A stretch of DNA of 64,000 nt from Polytrichum commune (lineage: Eukaryota > Streptophyta > Polytrichopsida > Polytrichales > Polytrichaceae), in the NCBI GenBank assembly GCA_950295325.1, contig OX485806.1, forward strand, positions 23,746,001 to 23,810,000. Direction: 5' to 3'. The notes beneath the pieces are model-generated. The model was not told the DNA's origin, searched no databases, and saw nothing but the letters and a program-made list of their open reading frames with translations. A program made the translations under genes and the position numbers. Shown here piece by piece: positions 11,042-21,536 of this stretch. Within the stretch, counting starts at the first letter, position 1. Each line of letters opens with the position of its first letter.

Positions 11042-11170
11042 AAATTGCAACCTCGTTGCAACCTCGACACCTTCTTGCAATGCCATTGAACTGACCATCC
11101 TCAACACCGCCACTTCTCGCAATTCGCAAGATTGCCGCAAGAGGTCGTAGAACTCAAAAACGGTCCGACC

Positions 11171-11876
11171 TATGTTTGGGGAAAACCGACGGCTAGTTCA
11201 TTATCAGCCGATGGATTTCCCCTCATGGCCGGTCCAAATTTCCAACCATCGGATGGCAATCCGACTATAATTTCAGTCCTCCGGCAATTAGCCAATGGAC
11301 CAGAAAATGTCCCGGAAATTTAGCCGATTCTTCTTGTGAGTTACTGGATTTCAGCCGAAAGCATCTAGAGCGCTATTTGTGTGGGGCATTTGATGATGCA
11401 CTTGAGGAAGTACCCTAAACCTTAAACTTTTTGAATTATGCAACCTTTCCATGACCAAATCCAATTGCTTCTATGAAGAATTGGGGGACCCTTGGCCTTC
11501 AAGCGGTGAAGGCATTGCTAGGTTCAATTCCTGCCAAGGATATTAACTCTTCAAATTTAAAGTTTTGAACATGCATTTTCTTTTCACTTATTCAAGATTT
11601 TGTACTAAGAAATGATTTCTAATAAGTTTTCATATATTTTTAAAACAATTAGTGCCGATATAAATTCCATTTAATCGGATATTGGCCAATGAAAATATGA
11701 AAATATAGGCAATTGGCCGATTGATTTTACAAAAGACCGGCTCTTGCTGATGTAAATTGGAAAAAATCCGACCCTTCATAGCAACTACCGGCAATTAGCC
11801 ACTAAGGCTTCAAAAACTTCCCGAACTCTGGGTCCGACCACAGCCCTCACCCTAAAAACGACGGCGAACCCTAACC
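11171..11876. other. Spacer downstream of the NB-LRR gene
   Basis: AT-rich DNA with repeated GGCAATTAGCCA / GGCAATTGGCCGA-like words, suggestive of a decayed inverted-repeat element between about 11186 and 11800. A telomere-like AACCCTAACCCTAAA occurs at about 11867-11881, overlapping the stop codon of the NB-LRR gene. No gene is recognised. Confidence 0.4.
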
Positions 11877-14800
11877 CTAAAATTTTGAGGTGACGTGGCC
11901 GCCTGCGAGGGCGGCATTTCGGGAAGAGGCTATAAGCCTTCTCCTCCAAGAGGTGAGGTTTCCAAGTCCCTCGGGAAATGTTGTCAAACTTGAGCAATCA
12001 TTCAAATCAAGCTCCGTCAAAGAAGTGAGGTTTCCAAGTCCCTCGGGTAATGTAGTCAAGCTTGAGCATCCTCCCAAACCAAGTTTTGTCAAAGAAATGA
12101 GGTTTCCAAGTCCTTCAGGTAATGTTCTCAGGCTTGAACATCTCCACAAATAGAGCTCCGTCAAAGAAGTGAGGTTTCCAAGTCCTTCGGGTAATGTAGT
12201 CAAGCTTGACCATCCTCCCAAACCAAGCTTTGTCAAAGAAGTGAGGTTTCCAAGTCCCTCGGGTAATGTTGTCAAACTTGAGCAATCATTCAAATCAAGC
12301 TCTGTCAAAGAAGTGAGGTTTCCAAGTCCCTCGGGTAATGTAGTCAAGTTTGAGCATCCTCCCAAACCAAGTTTTGTCAAAGAAATGAGGTTTCCAAGTC
12401 CCTCGGGTAATGTAGTCAAGCTTGAGCATCCTCCCAAACCAAGCTTCGTCAAAGAAATGAGGTTTCCAAGTCCCTCGGGTAATGTTCTCAGGCTTGAACA
12501 TCTCCACAAATAGAGCTCCGTCAAAGAAGTGAGGTTTCCAAGTCCCTCGGGTAATGTAGTCAAGCTTGAGCATCCTGCCAAACCAAGCTTCGTCAAAGAA
12601 ATGAGGTTTCCAAGTCCCTCGGGTAATGTTCTCAGGCTTGAACATCTCCACAAATAGAGCTCCGTCAAAGAAGTGAGGTTTCCAAGTCCTTCGGGTAATG
12701 TAGTCAAGCTTGACCATCCTCTGAAATCAAGCTTTGTCAAAAAAGTGAGGTTTCCAAGTCCCTCGGGTAATGTTGTCAAACTTGAGCAATCATTCAAATC
12801 AAGCTCTGTCAAAGAAGTGAGGTTTCCAAGTCCCTCGGGTAATGTTGTCAAACTTGAGCAATCATTCAAATCAAGCTCCGTCAAAGAAGTGAGGTTTCCA
12901 AGTCCCTCGGGTAATGTAGTCAAGCTTGAGCATCCTCCCAAACCAAGTTTTGTCAAAGAAATGAGGTTTCCAAGTCCCTCGGGTAATGTTCTCAAGCTTG
13001 AACATCTCCACAAATAGAGCTCCGTCAAAGAAGTGAGGTTTCCAAGTGCTTCGGGTAATGTAGTCAAGCTTGACCATCCTCTGAAATCAAGCTTTGTCAA
13101 AGAAGTGAGGTTTCCAAGTCCCTCGGGTAATGTTGTCAAATTTGAGCATTCATTCAAATCAAGCCAGGTCAAAGAAGTGAGGTTTCCAAGTCCCTCGGGT
13201 AATGTAGTCAAGCTTGAGCATCCTCCCAAACCAAGCTTTGTCAAGGAAATGAGGTTTCCAAGTCCCTCAGGTAATGTTGTGAAGCTCGAGCATTCTCTCA
13301 AATAGAGCTCCGTCAAAGAAGTGAGGTTTCCAAGTCCCTCGGGTAATGTAGTCAAGCTTGAGCATTCACTCATATCAAGCCACGTCAAAGAAGTGAGGTT
13401 TCCAAGTCCCTCGGGTAATGTAGTCAAGCTTGAGCATTCACTCATATCAAGCCACGTCAAAGAAGTGAGGTTTCCAAGTCCCTCGGGTAATGTAGTCAAG
13501 CTTGAGCATTCACTCATATCAAGCCACGTCAAAGAAGTGAGGTTTCCAAGTCCCTCGGGTAATGTTGTCAAGCTCGAGCATTCTCTCAAACCAATGTTTG
13601 TCAAAGAAATGAGGTTTCCAAGTCCCTCGGGTAATGTAGTCAAGCTTGAGCATCCTCCCAAACCAAGCTTTGTCAAGGAAATGAGGTTTCCAAGTCCCTC
13701 AGGTAATGTTGTGAAGCTCGAGCATTCTCTCAAATAGAGCTCCGTCAAAGAAGTGAGGTTTCCAAGTCCCTCGGGTAATGTAGTCAAGCTTGAGCATTTA
13801 CTCATATCAAGCCACGTCAAAGAAGTGAGGTTTCCAAGTCCCTCGGGTAATGTAGTCAAGCTTGAGCATTCACTCATATCAAGCCAGGTCAAAGAAGTGA
13901 GGTTTCCAAGTCCCTCGGGTAATGTTGTCAAACTTGAGCAATCATTCACATCAAGCTCCGTCAAAGAAGTGAGGTTTCCAAGTCCCTCCGGTAATGTTGT
14001 CAAGCTTGAGCATCCTCCGAAACCAAGCTTTGTCAAAGAAGTGAGGTTTCCAAGTCCCTCAGGTAATGTTGTCAACCTTGAACATCTCATAAGATGAAGT
14101 TTCGTCAAGGAAGTCAAGTTTCCAAGGCCCTCATCCAATGCTTCAAGCATTTTGAATCCCTCTAAATCAAAGCTTTCCAATGAACGCAATTCCCATAGTT
14201 GCTGAGGCAATTGTTGAAAGATACCATTGATAAATATGGCCTTCAATTGACATGATTGTTCTTGAACTTGTGAAAGAAGAACTTTGAATAATTGGAAGTC
14301 GGTTGATGCATGGGTCACATGATCATGAATTGACAATAGTCGAAGGTTGCTGAGATCCAAATCTAAATAATAATTTAGATAGCACTGCGATCTTTTATAT
14401 AATATACCTTCCACTTTATTGGTTCCCTGCTTTGCAAGATGTACAAATCATATCAAAATATATAGATTATTAATAAAGTCATTGCAAAATGATGGAATAA
14501 AGTAAGCCATTGCAAAGACTAAAGAAAAATCTAAATTAATTATGAATATCTTGACCGTCGTAAACATGAAATTAATCGTCACATAAAATCTAATTCAAAT
14601 TGCACATTTGGTTTGTATAAACTTTACAAAGGTTACATGGAACAAGCATTGTCATACAAATCGTTCGTATCAATTCATACCTTGCTTGTAGATTGAGTTG
14701 AAGGAATTGAGTCAACACTCCAAACTCGAGTGCCCAAGTAGTCTTCATCCGTTTCCACAATCATTCGTCCCATGTCACGTAGTTGGTCGTGAATTTCTAT

Positions 14801-17580
14801 GTTTCTATATCTATCAACATTTACCAATGACCGCTCTATCAACACTTTGAACGATTCTATTTGTGGGATACCTTTAATGGTCCACACGTGCAAGGCTCTA
14901 CCTATTGACATGCCTTCAGGGTAAACGTCCTTGCAAAAGAAGCACGCTATGTCCAAAAACATATTTTTTTCATGCATTCCCAATCCATCAAAGCTTATTC
15001 TCAATGTGCTCCAAAGTTTCGTGTTTTCAAATTCTTCTTTGTTACCATCCAAACATCTCCCCCTATTAATTCTTCGTAATGCTCGCTCCCAGCTTCGCAA
15101 CCTCCATTTATCCCGCAAAAATGCACCCAATACGCTTAGGCTTAAAGGCAAACCACTGCAAGCTTTCACTATTCTTCCTCCTATATCACAAAATTCAACT
15201 GGTAAAGAACCTCTGGTCCCACATGAATGATGGATAAAAAGCTCCTTTGCTGCATTTTCATCCAATGTGTCCACGTCAATTTTTCCCTTCTCTTCGACAC
15301 GGTCTTTAATCTTGTCCCAATTGCGGGTTGTTATAATCAATGTGATGCCCACATTGTCACTCAAAATATCCCGGTGGAGAAGAGTGTCTAGTTGACCTTG
15401 ATCCTTGATATCATCCAATATTATGAGAACCTTCTTATCAACCACAAATTGCTTCAACATGCTTTGTGCATCCACCAAATTTGTTGGGAGGCTTTCACGA
15501 TCTTTTTTAAAGTCAATTAACATGTCACATAAAATCTCAAAGGAATCACTTTTATTCTTCAAGTCTTTGACAAAACATGATGCATTGTATGAAAACTTCA
15601 ATTCATCAAATACCGCATTTGCCAATGTAGTCTTCCCAATTCCACCCATGCCAATGAGACCCAAAATCCTCACTTCCTTGAGGCGATCCTTGACTTTTGT
15701 AAGGCTTCGTTGAAGACCAACCACCATGTTGTTCATTTTCTTTTTTGTTTCTTTCACCTACATAAACAATGCATGCAATTAGAACCTACTTTTGATTCAA
15801 ATTACATCCTCAATGACCTACATTTTAATCCAAATAAATAGAAATGACAAGCTATCCATATGAAAACAATTTTTATTAGGCATTTGAACACCAAAACGGT
15901 TCGCACCTCTATAATAGGTTTCTCTTTGACCTCCTTTGCCTTCTCAATTCTTGAGTTCCTTTGGAGCAAGGCTCCATCCTTTTCAAACTTGGGACATAGG
16001 GTTGCCGAGTATGTTCCTCTCCAAAACATTTTCTTCAAAGCTATCAATTTTTCACAAATTTCAAAAAATGTCGGCCTTTGTAAAGGATCCTCCACCCAAC
16101 ATTCCTCGATCAACCTCGTAAGCTCTTCACAATTCATTGGCAATTCTGGCCTCTCAAATTTCTCAACTTTTCTCAAAACGTGATTGCGGTTGACGGGATT
16201 GCTCCCAAACGGAGTAGTTTGTGACAAGATCTCTGAACATGTCATAGCAAAGGACCATACATCAGCATGAAATAGACTTGCATGAGATTCAAGGTTTTTT
16301 TGGATTATCTCCGGTGCCATATACTTAATTGTACCAACACAATCGCAAGTTTGTTTCTTGAGAATTTTGCTTTGAACCTCAGTTTTGGAAGTGCCATAGT
16401 CAACCAACTTGACCAAAAATTGGCTAAAATTCAAATTTCCTCCTTTAATGGAATCGGATTTCATGAGCACATTGTCCGGCTTTAAATCAAGATGGGCAAC
16501 ATGCATGTCATGAAGATAACACATGCCACATGCAATTTGATGCATGATATCAATTGCAACAAGATATGATAACGGTTTAGATTGCTTCTTCAACATGACA
16601 CTCAAGCTCATGTCCATGAACTCCATCACCAAATACAAATTTTCAAGATTTTGGTCATTTCCTCCTTTGCATTTCCGTAAAACTTTGAGAGGCCAAGAAT
16701 ATAACTCGTCTATGCTCCCACCCACTCCACAATAAATGAATTTGATGAGATTCGGATGGCTCAAGCCTGCTAGAATACCGATCTCTTTGCGACAATTTGG
16801 CTCTTGCAAAATCTTTGTTGCACATAGAAAGCCGAACCATAATGATTCATAGACCGCACCATATGCTCCTTTCCCAATCATTTTAAGAAGTTTTGGTTTC
16901 AATGAATCAATGACATTCGGAACCCCCACACTATCGAGCTCTCCACCTTCTAGTTGCAAGTCCCGCAATCTTTGCTGTAAATATCCTCTCAATTCATCGT
17001 TGCTATCATCCTTGAGAGTTTCTTGAAGAACCTTTTCATCGTGCTCAATCTCTTTCAAGGTGGGCATGTCAAGTTCAATGGTAAACCTCGAAGGATGCAA
17101 CCCTGGATGGCTTGCTGAATGCATCTCATATATCACATCCCAACACCACCTCAAATCGGACACAAGTTCTCGAAAAGCCTCTTTGTTATTTATTTGGAAT
17201 GCAATTGCTCGACACCGATTTTGATTCCCGCATTCACGCACCACAACTCCCATTCTTTGTGTAATGCGACATAGCTCCTCAAGTGCAACACCAAGCTCTC
17301 GAACCTCACTACTCAATGTGACAATCTCACCAACACATTCTACGACTTTCTTAAGTTGGGTGAGAAGATTTTTACATTGCTTCTTATTCAATACTTCATT
17401 TCCATTCAAAATCTCTTCAAGTGTACGTATTTCTTCCTTTTGCCATTGCAATAAACCTCCAATGTCATATTCGTAAATGGATCCTCTTTGTCGATATGTC
17501 CAAAACATCATAAAGCAAGTGCCAATAAAATCCCAAAACCTTGATAGTTGCTCAAAAAATAATTGTAAAAGCTTCGCCAT
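11877..17580 (-). CDS. Protein kinase-NB-ARC-LRR immune receptor (moss PNL type)
   Basis: Three exons splice in phase 0: 17580-15907, 15757-14681 and 14426-11877 (1,766 codons). Exon 1 starts at ATG (MAKLLQLFFEQL); about 230 mostly helical residues precede a kinase with GKGAYGAV loop, ATK lysine, HLDLKPDN catalytic loop (HLD for HRD), DYG for DFG, and MAPE. Exon 2 is NB-ARC: GMGGIGKTTLA P-loop, VLIILDDI kinase-2, LIITTRNWD, CSGLPLSLSVLG and IHDQLRDMG in the MHD position. Exon 3 opens GTNKVEGI, the usual NB-LRR linker motif, then about 30 24-residue LRRs. The aspartate rather than tryptophan ending kinase-2 places the NB-ARC nearer TIR-type receptors. Predicted role: intracellular pathogen sensor with a kinase output domain. 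The last LRR is cut off and replaced by 24 unrelated residues. Possible 5' UTR acceptor near 17685. Confidence 0.93.
11950..14100 (-). repeat. LRR-coding tandem array, 72-bp unit, about 30 copies
   Basis: Every 72 bp encodes one LRR built on TLPEGLGNLTSLTxL plus a variable tail ending CSSL. Twenty-nine full units follow the core closely, preceded by one degenerate unit (EALDEGLGNL) and followed by a truncated one. Variable tails recur in blocks: the pair ELYLRECSSF / KLGLGGCSSL occurs twice, and ELYLWRCSSL followed by RTLPEGLGNLIS occurs four times. The array also leaves long open frames on the opposite strand; those are by-products of the repeat. Confidence 0.95.
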
Positions 17581-17625
17581 GATGAAATATTTGCTAGACA
17601 ACAAAATTGTCTCGATCGCCAACAA

Positions 17626-20044
17626 ATGTCCAAAGAGAGGGTAATCTTTGTAGTTCCAAGCATATAAAAGTGGTCACTCCATCTGCAAACATCCATGTAA
17701 CATCAAGTCATAGTAACAACCACATAAAATATCCACAACTATGATAATACATGAAAACAACTACATACAAATTGTCATGAAAGTAAGCAATAAGAGATGG
17801 ATGCATATAATTTTACTTAGTCTTGGCCCCAAGTGCACTCTTATTACGAATATATGAAACATGCCAAGATCATCCTCACTTCTGTTCCGTATGCACATGT
17901 TTTTTTTTTTTTTAATCATTTAGTTGGGGGCTATCATGCTTATTTCAAGGTTTTTCCAACATACTCTCCAATCTATAAAAATGTGACATTCGATACCGTT
18001 CCCGGGGTATTAATGCAATACACCTAACACTACATAAGTGTCATTCGTAACACAAGTGAGTCCACTTTATGAAAACTAGACCCTGCTCCGCCGAAATAAG
18101 ACTTGGAGTTCTAATTTACATACAAGAATACAAATTCTATTTTATGATATTTGTACTTAATGAAAACTAAAGCAAGGTTATCAACTCAACGTAACTCGTC
18201 AGTCCCTAGCATTGATATATAAGCCACTTGGGGCTAAAAGTGGGTGGTCACCCAAACGCAAGTCATCAAATGTAAGAAAGCAACACTTCATTCAATGTCC
18301 CTTACAAAAACTTAAAGCAACTTCTTGCAAATTACAGTTCTCATAGTGCAAACTCATAATTTTAGTTGATAATTATACTCCTGTTTTTGTCATGTTCATC
18401 AACCCCATATCAACATCCTTGTGTTGAGTTCAATAGGGATTGACAATGGATGCAATGAAGATGAATGACATGAAATTACCTAGAAATTCATCAAAATTTG
18501 AAGATCACAACAATTTAAGGATTAAATAAAGGTGCACATTCAAATTGATGAAGCTTTCAATTGCATACCTTCCATTCATTAGTTGCCAAAGATAAGTTCT
18601 TTTAAAACCATAAAAGGAAAAAAGTCAAGTTCACATTGTCAGTAAATCGTAGTGCCAAATTTGTATATCATCATATAAATATTTAAAATTACTTGATTTC
18701 AAAAGACCATTAAAGAATTCTAATTCTAATCAACGCATAAGACTAGCCGCTACTCCAATCAAGACTGTCAATATGGTGCATGTTACAAGGCCAACAAGTT
18801 TATGTATCAAATGCAGAATGAAGAATCTTCACTCTATTTTCGTAGGCTCAATGAAATTACCTAAAACATCTTTGTAGAAGAAAAAAACGATCCTGAGAGG
18901 AAGACAAAAACTTCTTCAATGTATTCTTGCTTATTTAGAAATGCATCAAATGACACCAGTACCAAAGCTGCAACAAAGTTTGACCAATGTTTCCTTCGAT
19001 GATAAGAACAATGCCTACAAACATGAGATGTCAACCAACTGACAAAAACTTCTTACCTCATGCTCCAAAGAAAGGTTCATCTATTGCAAACACCCTAGAT
19101 CATAAGTAATCGGACATCATGCTCCACATTTGTAATACATATGATGACATGTAGGTGTTTACGTGCTAAAACACAATTCCAAATGAATTCTCGCAATGGC
19201 TTCAATATGAGATTTCCAACAAAGTGCATGATTGTCACTTTCTAAGGCTCTCTACTCTAAACGGAAATAAGATAGGGTTCATAAATTGCAAATGAACCCA
19301 AATAATATCTCAACCAAGATCACACTTTATGCAGTGTAAAAACCAATTAAATCTTTATGTGCAGATCTTCTTCCATTGAGTGCTTATATTTGATGTCTCT
19401 CACATCAAACTCCAGCTTGGTCTCATGCAAATATGGTTTAGTTACTTAATGCTAAATCAAAAAACTTCCGAGACTCATTGCCAAATTCAACACTTGTGAA
19501 AGAAAGAACTCTTACAGTCCTTATTCTAGAGGGAGCTCTTCTATTTTCCTCCTTTCTGACTTCACCAACAACTAAAGAACAACCACTTGGTCCTTGCACT
19601 TCAAATTAACATCAAGGTTTGAGCTACTTTAAAACGCCTTGCAACTACCATAGTACCATGGAAGATCGAACACTAATTCATTGAATTTGCCTTGGTGACA
19701 ATGACAGTGCAATGGTGTGATAAAACCATTAATGAAAGCAATGACAATGCTGACATCGCACATGTTTGAAATTCGAAGTTATTGAAATTTGAAATTGCCA
19801 TGAAACTACAGGATATAAGTGATGTGTTGTTCAAAACATGCAATAACCACCAGAAACTCCAAGTGAAATGACATCATATACATGACTGATTAAACATTCA
19901 AGGACACCATCACTTGTTTCCACAAATAACACAAAATCATTGCAGTCACTGCAAATCATTGTAATGTTAGACACCAAAGACACATGTGGCTGGAGAGTTG
20001 TGGTTACAACATGCAGTGGGAAGGATAAGCTTTGCACAACTTAC
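17626..20044. other. Upstream region of the NB-LRR gene, no further gene
   Basis: An acceptor-like TTTGCAG near 17685-17690 on the minus strand suggests a spliced 5' UTR for the kinase-NB-LRR gene, with its first exon somewhere upstream. A T run lies at 17899-17912. Beyond this I see no coding exon, repeat array or RNA gene up to 20044. The continuation of the FORKED1-like gene, which would be expected here, was not found. Confidence 0.4.
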
Positions 20045-20604
20045 TCTTCCTGTTCTTTGTCAGGGCTCCCCTCATGTGTTTGCTTTGCAGCCTTACAGTG
20101 ACTTGGCCAGTCTTGTTCAAGTAGACAAAGACATTCCTCCAGTGCAAATTGCCTGAACAAGCAGATTCAAAACCCAGCATTAGTTACATTGTCATGAACT
20201 CCCCAGAAGAACTTTAGCAAGTTGCAATGAACAGGAACTGAAACATCAAAATCGGAATAACCTACAGTTTTGAGAATAGGTAAGGTTCTCCAAAAACCGA
20301 ACACTTGAGTAAGCGTGTACATTAAATGTCTTACCATTTCTTGAGCGCTTCAGAAATTCACAACCTCTTGAAAGAATGTCCTGGCAGTTATACTCAGCTT
20401 CAATTTCTTCTGCTTCGGTATCTTGGCCACTGAACGATATGGAGGGGCAACTGGTCGCCCTCTCATAAGGTGTAACTGCAGCTAAGCTCCGAGCCTCTTT
20501 TATCCTTCGCGCCCTCAACGTTGCAGCTCCCCTCAGTGCTGATGATGGAGGCAAGGCAGTCCAGTCAGTTGCGCAATGGTAGTCACCAGAGCCGATGTAT
20601 ACTC
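20045..20604 (-). pseudogene. FORKED1/VAN3-binding-protein-like fragment, two exons
   Basis: Exon 20604-20335 reads ALRGAATLRARRIKEARSLA then AVTPYER, the end of the plant DUF828 (auxin canalisation) domain, and runs to CEFLKRSRNG. A phase-1 intron (GTAAGA...TTCAG) joins it to exon 20152-20045: NLHWRNVFVYLNKTGQVTVR then LQSKHMRGALTKNRK, the first strands of the family's PH_2 domain, followed by a perfect GTAAGT donor. In Arabidopsis this family links phosphoinositides and ARF-GAP VAN3/SFC to vein patterning. The N-terminal DUF828 part and the rest of the PH domain were not found in about 2 kb either side. The stretch between GSGD and SSALRGA looks frame-shifted against the family. Most likely a truncated copy; a gene with unusually diverged exons is possible. 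Confidence 0.65.
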
Positions 20605-20780
20605 CTAATGTGACATAGGGGCTATTTACATGAGGGCAGGAGAAGCAGAGACAAATAAACAATCTTCTATTGGTCTTCAGCTCATTTAACCATGTGAATT
20701 ACAGGGAGGAAGCACCACTTGCAGGTAACCTTGTATCAACATGTGGATGGCTGCCTGTATCAAGTAAGGAAATTGGACTA

Positions 20781-20851
20781 CATAACAGGCGAGAGGAGTG
20801 CATGACGAGCTGAGATAGCAAGGAGACATTCATCAACTCTCGCCTGTTATG
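20781..20851. repeat. Perfect 15-bp inverted repeat
   Basis: CATAACAGGCGAGAG at 20781-20795 pairs exactly with CTCTCGCCTGTTATG at 20837-20851 across a 41-nt loop. The flanks (AATTGGACTA and ATACATAATTGGTC) show weaker pairing outside the stem. It could be a small foldback element or an RNA hairpin. Confidence 0.8.
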
Positions 20852-21536
20852 ATACATAATTGGTCTACCCATGGATGTGAACTATAGATTGTGAATAATG
20901 TGCCCTCTATGTGGACACTTTACAGATACAGGAAACCAAGAAACCATAGAACACTAAAAATGAGAGATGGTTAACTCGAAGATTCTAGGGTTACATACTC
21001 GATACAGAGCAATCGGAAACTAGAATAACAAGAAACCGAATGACACATGTGGTGATAGCCGAATGGTGGCAAGCCAATTGCCCAGGGGCCAAAGATAACG
21101 GGAAGACTTGAGCAATGTTATAAACACACGTTACACCACTCATAACCCCCAAAAGATAATGACAGAACAAGTTGCTGTGGCATAAGATTTTGATTTCCAT
21201 ACTCTATAAACCTGAACCTGTTTGCTACAAGCACCTTCAACCAAGTTGCCTTGATCTTACTTCACGACAAAGTAGGATTACAAGATGGAGCTTCATACAT
21301 GAATGAAGGAGACATTCCAATCCAACAACGAAGGGAGAAAAAATAGAACCGTCAGTTGGCACAACAAAAAGAAAGGAATAGTTTATGTCCAACTCATCAA
21401 CCACAATGTCCACCTGTTCAGTAAGAACAGTTAAAATATAGTGACAAAATATATAAATCCTGCTAACGTAAGCATCATAATTGTGAAAACTCTGGCAGGC
21501 AATTATACCGTTTCCACTTGAAAGCACATCACCATA

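Larger units (their letters stand above)
10099..11170 (+). repeat. Segmental duplication, long copy enclosing gene fragments
   Basis: The outer blocks (10099-10276 and 11049-11170) are near-identical to 9379-9546 and 9627-9755. The interior carries the SNF2 ATP-binding fragment and a C2HC-like zinc-finger frame. The shared blocks include GATATTAGAGACTAGTCGCA and the CTCGACACCTTCTTGCAATG segment. Confidence 0.85.

Noticed and set aside
11500-11535. tRNA/SINE-like box (GGTTCAATTCC after AAGCGGTGAAGGC)
   Set aside because: The A-box to B-box distance is too short and no cloverleaf arms fit; probably chance.
11867-11881. Telomere repeat (AACCCTAACCCTAAA) as a chromosome end or interstitial telomere
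   Set aside because: Only about two units; short telobox-like words are common in plant genes.
12295-13077. Minus-strand frames with GTWKPHFFD repeats
   Set aside because: Alternative frame of the same LRR array on the coding strand; a repeat by-product overlapping the real coding frame.
11890-14097. Series of 87-138-codon plus-strand frames (MRFPSPSGNVVKLEH type)
   Set aside because: They are the opposite strand of the 72-bp LRR array; because 72 is a multiple of 3, absence of stop in one unit opens all units. The minus-strand product is the recognisable one.
15757-15757. GTG read as a start for a separate NB-ARC protein
   Set aside because: It is the first codon of exon 2 after a TATGTAG acceptor; phase fits the kinase exon and the LRR exon, so the three pieces are one gene.
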